DNA of 10,398 nt from Microcaldota archaeon (GTDB lineage Archaea > Micrarchaeota > Micrarchaeia > Micrarchaeales > CABMGC01), in NCBI GenBank assembly GCA_028867095.1, contig JAGWHA010000025.1:1-10398 (forward strand), given 5' to 3'. Both the position numbers and the translations under genes were made by a program. The notes under the pieces were generated by a model. That model was not told the origin of the DNA, did not search any database, and saw nothing but the letters and a program-made list of their open reading frames with translations. Below, one piece after another: positions 6,022-10,398 of this stretch (positions are counted from its first letter, which is position 1; each line of letters begins with the position of its first letter).

Positions 6022-6972
6022 CTAGTCCCTTATTCCATCCGTGGTTATCTTTATGACAGCCTCCCCTTCCGGCATGCTTGGGGAATCGACCAGCCTGACG
6101 ATCCTCTTGTCCTCCTTTCCCTTTCTCATATACAGCCTTGTCTTTGCTGCGTGCGCAAGGATGTTCCCGCCGATTGGGGTTGTCGGGTCTCCAAACAGGA
6201 TTCCTGGGTTGTCCATGACCTGGTTTGTGATGTAAACTGCTATGTTGTGGGTGTCGGCAAGCATCTGGAGCCTGTGGATGTGCGCGTTGAGCTTCTGCTG
6301 CCTCTCGTTTAGCGTTCCCCTCCCCAAGAACTCCGCCCTGAAGAGCGATGTGAGCGAGTCGACCACAATAAGCTTGATGTTCTTCTCCTTGATCAGCTTG
6401 TCGGCTCTCTCCGCAGCGAGTATCTGCTGCTCTGTTGTCTGCGCCCTCACCAGGAAGATGTTCTCAAGCACCTTCTTTGGGTCTAGGTCTGCGGCCTTTG
6501 CTATCGCCTCGATCCTCTCCGGGCTGAATGTGCCTTCGGTATCGATGAACAAGACGGCTCCGTCCAGGCCCCCTTTGGACACTGGCAGCTGCGTGTTGAC
6601 CGTGAGCGTGAAACCTATCTGCGACTTTCCCGAGGCGAACCGCCCGTAAGCCTCGGTTATTGCCTTTACCTCCACCCCTCCGCCTATTAGGTCGTCAAAG
6701 CTCTTTGAGCCGGTGCTTATCCTGCCAAGCGACTTGGCAGTCTCGTATGCCTCTGTTCCGGTCCGGAACTCCAGTGTGGTAGCCTGCTTTGCCCCCTCGA
6801 TCGCCTTCTTTGCGACCTCGACAGAAATCCCGGTGGTGTCGGCAAGCTCCCCGGCAAGGGCTGAGGCGACCTTGTCAAGGGTGTCGTAGCCAGCGGTGAT
6901 CAGTTTTTGAGCCGATGTCGGACCGATGCCTGGAAGATCCTCAATGCTTTTTACCCCTTTCTCCTTTGCCAT
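6022..6972 (-). CDS. radA: DNA repair and recombination protein RadA
   Basis: RadA is the archaeal Rad51/RecA recombinase that forms ATP-dependent filaments on single-stranded DNA for homologous pairing. An N-terminal helix-hairpin-helix domain is visible (LPGIGPTSAQKLITAGYDTL, residues 13-32), followed by the linker FRTGTEA that holds the polymerisation Phe69. The ATPase core has Walker A GRFASGKSQ (110-118), FIDTEGTFSPERI (142-154, with the catalytic-type Glu) and Walker B LIVVDSLTSLFRAEF (201-215). Loop L1 lies around GRGTLNERQQ and loop L2 around NQVMDNPGILFGDPTTPIGG (250-269). The 316-aa length is standard, and no intein is present. The P-loop differs from the common GEFGSGKTQ. A GAGGGGGT stretch lies 4-11 nt before the ATG and may serve as the ribosome-binding site. 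TATA candidates are weak: TATACA around 7001-7006 or AATATT around 7019-7024. dphB follows directly. Confidence 0.97.
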   Translation of the reverse strand: MAKEKGVKSIEDLPGIGPTSAQKLITAGYDTLDKVASALAGELADTTGISVEVAKKAIEGAKQATTLEFRTGTEAYETAKSLGRISTGSKSFDDLIGGGVEVKAITEAYGRFASGKSQIGFTLTVNTQLPVSKGGLDGAVLFIDTEGTFSPERIEAIAKAADLDPKKVLENIFLVRAQTTEQQILAAERADKLIKEKNIKLIVVDSLTSLFRAEFLGRGTLNERQQKLNAHIHRLQMLADTHNIAVYITNQVMDNPGILFGDPTTPIGGNILAHAAKTRLYMRKGKEDKRIVRLVDSPSMPEGEAVIKITTDGIRD

Positions 6973-7060
6973 TTCAACCCCCTCTAGAAAATGATGTAGA
7001 TGTATATGGGTGAAATAGGAATATTAACCCTTCGAAAAACAGTGCATTTCCCAACGTAAA

Positions 7061-7070
7061 GAATATATAA
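7061..7070 (+). promoter_or_regulatory. TATA box ahead of the structured intergenic segment
   Basis: GAATATATAA followed by GTAG is one of the strongest TATA-like elements in the window. It is centred at about 7066, predicting a plus-strand transcription start near 7092-7096, about 180 nt before the next open reading frame. That spacing suits either a separate RNA gene or an unusually long leader, unlike the near-leaderless genes elsewhere in this window. Confidence 0.55.
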
Positions 7071-7091
7071 GTAGAGATAAATGAAGTTAAT

Positions 7092-7245
7092 GAAATTTAG
7101 GGTCGGAGATGACAGTAGGATGTGGAATATTAGGAAGAGGCCAATCCGTTTGCACGGACTGGCAAGGCGACCAGTTTAACCCTTCCTACAGTAGAGAACC
7201 CGTAGGTATATTGGCGGATTTAAGATTTAAAAACGTATGTTTTTA
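7092..7245 (+). ncRNA. Candidate structured RNA or long leader, family not recognised
   Basis: The 304-nt gap between radA and the DUF92 gene contains a strong TATA box followed by a foldable segment with no open frame. Visible helices are as follows. GCCA (7140-7143) pairs with TGGC (7160-7163) and continues, after one A/C mismatch, into TCCGT-TTGC-ACGGA, a nine-pair hairpin with a four-base loop. GTAGGA (7115-7120) pairs with TCCTAC (7184-7189). GGGT (7100-7103) pairs with ACCC (7198-7201) as a possible closing stem. The TCCTAC strand has two other partners: TAGGAAG (7131-7137) pairs with CTTCCTA (7182-7188), and CCTAC pairs with GTAGG (7202-7206). GGTCG (7101-7105) can also pair with CGACC (7168-7172). 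ACAGTAG occurs twice (7112-7118, 7188-7194). A TAAAAAC-GTAT-GTTTTTA hairpin (7228-7245) could mark the 3' end. I cannot match it to RNase P, SRP, 5S, box C/D or H/ACA RNA. Confidence 0.4.
7228..7245 (+). terminator. A/T hairpin with T-run, possible end of the candidate RNA
   Basis: TAAAAAC and GTTTTTA form seven pairs around a GTAT loop, and the T5 tract could terminate archaeal RNA polymerase. The left arm also resembles a TATA box (GATTTAAAAAC, 7224-7234) and could instead serve as the promoter of the DUF92 gene at 7277. I cannot decide between the two from sequence alone. Confidence 0.35.
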
Positions 7246-7276
7246 GTGGAATATTTCATAAAAATGGAAAGATACT

Positions 7277-7942
7277 ATGCTCAACTTTTTGACTTTGGAT
7301 AGGTACGGAATACTCGCCGCAATCGCCTTAGGAATTGGGATCTTGTTCTTCGGCGGAGGATTGGGGCCGTTCTTCCTTGTGATAATGCTCTGGTTTCTTG
7401 TGCTCTCTGGAATCGTGACCTGGATAGGGAGCCGCAGAAAGAAGATGATAGGGGTCTACCAAAAGTACAGGAGCTGGAACAACGTGGTTGCGAACGGCAT
7501 CGTTCCGCTGCTCATTACGGTGCTCTACTATTTCAACTCGAACGGCTCGATAATGCCAAATAGCTTCATAATAGTCTCGTATGTTGCTAGCGTCGCGGCC
7601 ATAACTGCCGACAAGTTCTCAAGCGAGATAGGGGTTCTGGGCGCAAAGCCGATCATGCTCATGACACTAAAGAAGGTCAGGCAGGGCACGTCCGGGGGGA
7701 TAACGGCGTTTGGGATAGGGGCTGGACTCCTAGGATCGCTTCTGATTGGGATCACAATGGTAAATATCGCCAACTACGGCGTTCTGCTCGTGGTTGTGAT
7801 AATCGCAGGCCTAATCGGGAACCTTGTGGACTCTGTTGTCGGATACTGGGAGGAACAGGGGGTGGGGAACAAGTTCACCACAAACTTCCTCTGCTCTGTC
7901 GCAGGATGGGCGGCGAGCCTGATGCTTCTGCTTATAATCTAA
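7277..7942 (+). CDS. DUF92 / VTE6-family (TIGR00297-like) membrane protein
   Basis: This is an integral membrane protein of 221 residues with about five or six hydrophobic segments. It carries the family's conserved blocks in order: RSWNNVVANG (65-74), a stretch equivalent to ASxxADTxASEIG read here as TADKFSSEIG (110-119), GTSGGIT (137-143) and GNLVDSVVGYWEEQG (181-195). Plant and cyanobacterial members (VTE6) phosphorylate phytyl phosphate using a nucleoside triphosphate. Archaeal members are uncharacterised; an isoprenoid-phosphate kinase role linked to ether-lipid or quinone side chains is inference. The Asp and Glu of the ADxxxSEIG and DSxxG blocks, likely polar-group or metal contacts, are kept. 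The ATG at 7277 is preceded by GGAAAGA, a weak ribosome-binding site. The last 4 nt overlap the convergent gene at 7939. Its upstream region holds the candidate structured RNA, which might regulate it. Confidence 0.8.
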   Translation: MLNFLTLDRYGILAAIALGIGILFFGGGLGPFFLVIMLWFLVLSGIVTWIGSRRKKMIGVYQKYRSWNNVVANGIVPLLITVLYYFNSNGSIMPNSFIIVSYVASVAAITADKFSSEIGVLGAKPIMLMTLKKVRQGTSGGITAFGIGAGLLGSLLIGITMVNIANYGVLLVVVIIAGLIGNLVDSVVGYWEEQGVGNKFTTNFLCSVAGWAASLMLLLII

Positions 7943-8283
7943 TAGGAAAAAACCTTTGCGTAGTTTTCGTAGGTCTTCATTATCTGCGCGTTCTTTTCAA
8001 ACATAGTCGCGGCATCCCTTGCCAGTCCTATCAGCTCTTCTTTGAAAATCTGTTGCTCTGCGGTGATAACGGCCTGGTGTAACTTGCTCTCTTGGGCCTT
8101 TTCATGAGGCGTTGTGGCCTTTGAGACAAACTTTATCTGGCCATCGACAATCCTAAGTAAGGACTTGATGCCCACTCCGTCGACTTTCTCTGAGGGCGCC
8201 TTGCCCTCGTTTACTATAGCGAGCGTTTTCTCGATTACCCTTGGCAATGCACTCTTATCCAATGTGACTTTGGCGTATTCCAT
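7939..8283 (-). CDS. Hypothetical protein, 114 aa, no recognised family
   Basis: I do not recognise this protein. It is 114 residues long from the ATG at 8283 (start MEYAKVTLDKSALPRVIEKT) and has no Cys, no Trp, no membrane segment and no signal peptide. The first half suggests a mixed alpha/beta region, with IKSLLRIVDGQIKFVSKATT as a likely beta hairpin near residues 39-58. The second half, from about residue 64, looks like a long charged amphipathic helix pair (KAQESKLHQAVITAEQQIFK and onward to the C-terminus). An in-frame GTG at 8292 would add three residues. I prefer the ATG because a TATA-like element at 8313-8320 is centred about 34 nt upstream of it. Coding status is supported by promoter placement and a tidy 4-nt tail-to-tail overlap with the DUF92 gene. 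It is probably a small soluble protein, perhaps lineage-restricted. Confidence 0.65.
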   Translation of the reverse strand: MEYAKVTLDKSALPRVIEKTLAIVNEGKAPSEKVDGVGIKSLLRIVDGQIKFVSKATTPHEKAQESKLHQAVITAEQQIFKEELIGLARDAATMFEKNAQIMKTYENYAKVFSY

Positions 8284-8312
8284 TGTTTCCACATAAGTAT
8301 TCGGTTTTCCCG

Positions 8313-8320
8313 CTTTAAAA
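8313..8320 (-). promoter_or_regulatory. TATA-like element for the 114-aa gene
   Basis: On the minus strand it reads TTTTAAAG in the context CCCTTTTAAAGCGGG. It is centred about 34 nt before the ATG at 8283, consistent with a very short leader. Confidence 0.45.
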
Positions 8321-8386
8321 GGGTGATTTATCGGGCGTTTAAAACAAGCGTGTTTGTGGTTTTGTGACCTTTCCTTCGAAAAGAAA

Positions 8387-8462
8387 TGGTGCGAGTGCCG
8401 GGATTTGAACCCGGGTTATAGCCTTGGGAAGGCCATGTCCTACCAGGCTAGACTACACTCGC
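8387..8462 (-). tRNA. tRNA-Gly (anticodon CCC), CCA encoded, no intron
   Basis: Read on the minus strand this is a complete cloverleaf of 76 nt. The acceptor stem GCGAGTG (8456-8462) pairs fully with CACTCGC (8391-8397). It is followed by discriminator A73 and a genomically encoded CCA (8387-8389). The D arm has GTCT pairing with GGAC (one G-T pair) and carries A14, G18-G19 and A21. The anticodon arm TGGCC/GGCTA encloses the loop TTCCCAA, so the anticodon is CCC and decodes GGG as glycine. The variable loop has 4 nt, and the T arm CCGGG/CCCGG encloses TTCAAAT. C2-G71, C35 and C36 agree with glycine identity. A TATA element (8487-8494) lies about 28 nt upstream, and a TTTCTTTTC tract downstream could serve as terminator. 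There is no intron, so this tRNA is not a substrate of the nearby EndA. Confidence 0.97.
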
Positions 8463-8486
8463 ATGGAATACATTGGGCAGTCTGGA

Positions 8487-8494
8487 TTTTAATA
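8487..8494 (-). promoter_or_regulatory. TATA box for tRNA-Gly
   Basis: On the minus strand this reads TATTAAAA. It is centred about 28 nt before the 5' end of the mature tRNA, so the primary transcript would have almost no 5' leader. Confidence 0.55.
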
Positions 8495-8502
8495 GGGATA
8501 GA

Positions 8503-9270
8503 CTATCTGATGTAGGTGAAGTTCTCCTTGTTCCCCTGGCTCTCCCTTTGCATGGCCTCCTCCATCGCCTTCATAATCTTCTGCGTCTCCTGGCTTATCT
8601 TCTCCATGTTGTCTAGGTCGATCTTGAGGCCGAGCTCCTTGACAAGGATGTCCAGGACCGCCTTTGCGGCGTGGGCGTCAACCTCAAGCATGCCTGTCTC
8701 CCCCATTATGCACGTCCCCGTGAGCTTGTGCTTCTTTGCGAATGCGAGCAGCAGGCCTGCCGACCCCCAGATCATTCCCGAGGCCTGGCCGAATATCACA
8801 CCCTTGCTCTTTAGCTGTGGGATCGTCGACCTGTCGGTGGTGACCGCGAAGACCCTTGGCTCCTTGATGTACTGGTTGCTGGTGTTGTAGCCGCCGACGG
8901 TGTAGATCATCTTTCCCCCCAGCTTCTTGTAGAACTCGACTATCTTCTCGTTGATCTCATACTGCCCCTCAGGGGACATCGCCTGGAAATCCCCCACAAG
9001 AACGATTAGGTCTGATGCCTTCTTGTCCTTTGAGGGGTTCTTCCAGTGGTAGAACCTGTTGCTGACCAGCCTGATCCCCCCCGACTTTAGCATCATGACC
9101 TGGTGCGGGAAATGCGGGGAGTATAGGGTTGCAAACTTGTTTGCCTTGAGCTCGTTCTTCACGTGCTCCCCGACGAGGCTCCCGACGTTTCCGATTCCGG
9201 GAAGCCCGACTAGAAGTACCGGGTTCTTTGGCTTCACCGACTTGTTGCAGTAGATCTTCGTGTTTCGCAT
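8503..9270 (-). CDS. PAC2-family protein (proteasome assembly chaperone-like)
   Basis: The 255-residue protein has the PAC2 family layout. Near the N-terminus is the strand-loop VLLVGLPGIGNVGSLVGEHV (residues 18-37). SPHFPHQVMM (51-60) follows, then the strand SDLIVLVGDFQAMSPEG (86-102), VYTVGG-type MIYTVGGYNT (121-130), and IFGQASGMIWGSAGLLLAFA (159-178). CIMGETGMLEVDAHAA (187-202) precedes a helical, charged C-terminal tail. Eukaryotic PAC2 helps assemble the 20S proteasome. Archaeal members (such as PbaA/PbaB) form homo-oligomers that can engage the proteasome or act as chaperones, so a role in protein quality control is inferred from family. It starts 4 nt after the aIF2-alpha stop, and co-transcription with that gene is common in archaea. 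No alternative start improves the N-terminus. Confidence 0.88.
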   Translation of the reverse strand: MRNTKIYCNKSVKPKNPVLLVGLPGIGNVGSLVGEHVKNELKANKFATLYSPHFPHQVMMLKSGGIRLVSNRFYHWKNPSKDKKASDLIVLVGDFQAMSPEGQYEINEKIVEFYKKLGGKMIYTVGGYNTSNQYIKEPRVFAVTTDRSTIPQLKSKGVIFGQASGMIWGSAGLLLAFAKKHKLTGTCIMGETGMLEVDAHAAKAVLDILVKELGLKIDLDNMEKISQETQKIMKAMEEAMQRESQGNKENFTYIR

Positions 9271-9274
9271 GGGC

Positions 9275-10039
9275 CTATACCTTGTCCTTCTTTAGGTTGA
9301 TTGTGCTGTTAACAAGCACCTTTTCGAGTATCGTGTTCGCATTCTTTATCCGCTCCTCTGCCTTTGGATAGCTTGAGTCCTCGGACAGCAGCTTGTACCT
9401 TGGCGCACCGAGGTAGTTGATTGAGATTCCGAGCTTCTCGACCTCCTTGAACGCTTTTTTGATGAGCAAGATTCCCTGCTTTGTGTCGTATACCGTGACC
9501 TCCGCGATGTATGCCACCTGGTATATCTTCGGCTTGATGTTCTTTGCGACGATTTCTTTGATTGCGATTGTGAACTTCGGGTTGACCTTCATCCCCTCAA
9601 AGGCGTCCTTGCCCTCCACAAACGTGTTTATTATCTCCGTGTAGGTCTTGTACTTCTTTGCGACCTCGGCGATTATCTCCTGCGTCTTCTCCTTGAGGTC
9701 CGCTGCCGCCACCGCCTGCGTGAACAGGTTCTCGGCCCTCTTCTCGAGGTTTGCGTCGTTGACCTTGTCCTTCTCCTCCTTCTTTGTGACCTTCTTTAGC
9801 GAGATGTCGATTGCCTTCTTCTCCCTGTCTATGTAGACTATCTTTCCGACTCCCTTGTGGCCCTCCTTTACGAATTCGTGGATGTTCTTTATCCAGCCCG
9901 AGGCGACCTCCTTTATCGGGATGTACGCATCGTGGTTGCCGTACTCGATCAGCTCGCAGTATGCGCCAAAGGGCATCACCTTCTTTACCCTTATCAGGAC
10001 AAGTTCGCCAACTTCAGGCATTGGCTTTGGTATTATCAT
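9275..10039 (-). CDS. eif2a: Translation initiation factor aIF2 subunit alpha
   Basis: aIF2-alpha is one of the three subunits of the factor that brings initiator Met-tRNA to the small ribosomal subunit. The N-terminal S1-type beta barrel spans residues 8-84: GELVLIRVKKVMPFGAYCEL, then YIPIKEVASGWIKNIHEFVK and KIVYIDREKKAIDISLKKV. This is the standard archaeal sequence pattern. Residues 85-165 form the helical middle domain, and about 170-250 form the C-terminal alpha/beta domain that contacts aIF2-gamma (YIAEVTVYDTKQGILLIKKA). The length of 254 aa is close to the usual 260-270. The loop equivalent to the regulatory Ser51 region of eukaryotic eIF2-alpha is short (EVASGWIKNI), as in archaea generally. 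It starts 5 nt after the L44e stop and ends 4 nt before the PAC2 start, so it is the middle gene of a tight operon. Confidence 0.95.
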   Translation of the reverse strand: MIIPKPMPEVGELVLIRVKKVMPFGAYCELIEYGNHDAYIPIKEVASGWIKNIHEFVKEGHKGVGKIVYIDREKKAIDISLKKVTKKEEKDKVNDANLEKRAENLFTQAVAAADLKEKTQEIIAEVAKKYKTYTEIINTFVEGKDAFEGMKVNPKFTIAIKEIVAKNIKPKIYQVAYIAEVTVYDTKQGILLIKKAFKEVEKLGISINYLGAPRYKLLSEDSSYPKAEERIKNANTILEKVLVNSTINLKKDKV

Positions 10040-10044
10040 GTAAT

Positions 10045-10338
10045 TCAGCGCTTGATCTCAAGCTTCTTCTTGGTCTTGTTGCCGAAGACCCGCTCTATCG
10101 ACTTCTTGCACTCCTTGCACTGCAGAATTGCCTTCTGCTTCTTGCCGAGCTTCTTTACAGGGGTCTTAGCCTTGACCTTTCCTACGTATCCCCTGATCTT
10201 TCTGTTGTGCCTTCTGTTGCTCACGCTCATTCCCCTGCTCGGGTTCGCTGGCTTTGAAGCTTGTATCTTCGTAACCGTGTGCTCCGTGTGCTTGTTGCAG
10301 TAGGGGCAGTATGCCATAAGTTCTTTTGTTATCTTCAT
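10045..10338 (-). CDS. rpl44e: Large-subunit ribosomal protein L44e (eL42)
   Basis: This protein of 97 residues is rich in Lys and Arg and has a four-cysteine zinc site: CPYC (Cys11, Cys14) and CKEC (Cys74, Cys77). The segment CPYCNKHTEHTV matches the start of archaeal L44e, and RRHNRKIRGYVGK (42-54) followed by KTPVKKLGKKQKAILQCKEC is the conserved RNA-binding middle. The protein sits near the E site of the 50S subunit. The ATG at 10338 places the zinc motif at the usual distance from the N-terminus, whereas the internal Met8 would be too close. GTGAT just upstream (about 10342-10346) matches the archaeal 16S 3' end and should recruit ribosomes after the stop of the preceding gene, 9 nt away. 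It heads the visible part of the aIF2-alpha/PAC2 operon. Confidence 0.95.
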   Translation of the reverse strand: MKITKELMAYCPYCNKHTEHTVTKIQASKPANPSRGMSVSNRRHNRKIRGYVGKVKAKTPVKKLGKKQKAILQCKECKKSIERVFGNKTKKKLEIKR

Positions 10339-10347
10339 TTCATCACT

Positions 10348-10398
10348 TTAGATTTGCTCGCCAAGCTTGTTGTTGAGTAGGAATTCCGCCTCGTAGTT
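10348..10398 (-). CDS. C-terminal end of an unidentified gene (runs off the window)
   Basis: On the minus strand an open frame enters from the window edge and encodes NYEAEFLLNNKLGEQI before a TAA at 10348-10350, 9 nt ahead of the L44e start. The short gap and the GTGAT site between them suggest a co-transcribed upstream gene. Sixteen residues are too few to name the protein. Confidence 0.45.
   Translation of the reverse strand, partial: NYEAEFLLNNKLGEQI

Noticed and set aside
7131..7193. H/ACA guide RNA, because ACA follows the TAGGAAG/CTTCCTA stem
   Set aside because: The inner loop is strongly lopsided (a few nt on one side, about 18 on the other), no K-turn is visible, and ACA would partly be inside the stem.
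7092..7245. RNase P RNA, because AGAGAACCCG resembles the conserved region V sequence ACAGAACCCG
   Set aside because: No convincing conserved region I (GAGGAAAGTCC-type) partner with proper P4 pairing, and the segment is too short for a normal archaeal RNase P RNA. A degenerate form cannot be fully excluded.
8387..8462. An intron-containing, split or permuted tRNA, given the unusual EndA
   Set aside because: The cloverleaf is continuous and complete with encoded CCA; there is no inserted sequence.
9811..10303. Plus-strand open frames opposite aIF2-alpha and L44e
   Set aside because: Both opposite genes are well-conserved housekeeping genes; the translated shadows show no recognisable family.
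1..10398. CRISPR array, insertion sequence, prophage or toxin-antitoxin system
   Set aside because: No regularly spaced repeats, terminal inverted repeats, transposase or integrase motifs, and no toxin-like small gene pairs were seen; the content is mainly housekeeping.

Overview
The window is archaeal. It carries RadA, the two-cluster tRNA-wybutosine enzyme TYW1 (Taw1), diphthine synthase (DphB), a PAC2-family protein, aIF2-alpha, ribosomal protein L44e and a tRNA-Gly gene with encoded CCA, with TATA boxes about 24-35 nt ahead of many start codons. The best lineage clue is a tRNA-splicing endonuclease of about 382 aa with extra domains around one catalytic unit. It resembles the three-unit (epsilon-2) EndA described from ARMAN/Micrarchaeota. 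Together with the compact layout and short proteins this suggests a Micrarchaeota-like DPANN archaeon; the lineage is inferred, not shown directly.

Layout. (1) Positions 1-1117: the 5' part of a PRC-barrel gene (minus) and a divergent gene (plus) for a membrane protein built of three tandem repeats, with a shared promoter region between them. (2) 1118-5260: EndA (minus) is divergent from a plus-strand run of a class I methyltransferase, TYW1 and a polytopic UPF0104/flippase-like protein. TYW1 and the membrane protein are closely coupled. (3) 5226-6972: a minus-strand pair radA-dphB; the dphB 3' end overlaps the membrane-protein gene by 35 nt, tail to tail. (4) 6973-7276: a 304-nt gap with a TATA box followed by a segment that can form several helices, a candidate structured RNA or long leader. 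(5) 7277-8283: a DUF92/VTE6-like membrane protein (plus) and an unrecognised 114-aa protein (minus), overlapping by 4 nt at their 3' ends. (6) 8387-8462: tRNA-Gly(CCC), minus strand. (7) 8503-10398: a tight minus-strand operon read as [tail of an unidentified gene]-rpl44e-aIF2-alpha-PAC2, with gaps of 4-9 nt.

Functionally most genes serve translation and tRNA biology: splicing (EndA), position-37 hypermodification (TYW1), EF2 diphthamide (DphB), initiation (aIF2-alpha), the large ribosomal subunit (L44e) and a tRNA. RadA serves recombination. Two membrane proteins may relate to lipid or isoprenoid chemistry, by family only. The usual rps27e and nop10 partners are not present in the L44e/aIF2-alpha/PAC2 cluster. 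I see no CRISPR array, insertion sequence, prophage or defence island. The most novel-looking items are the structured intergenic segment at about 7092-7245, the triple-repeat membrane protein and the orphan 114-aa gene.
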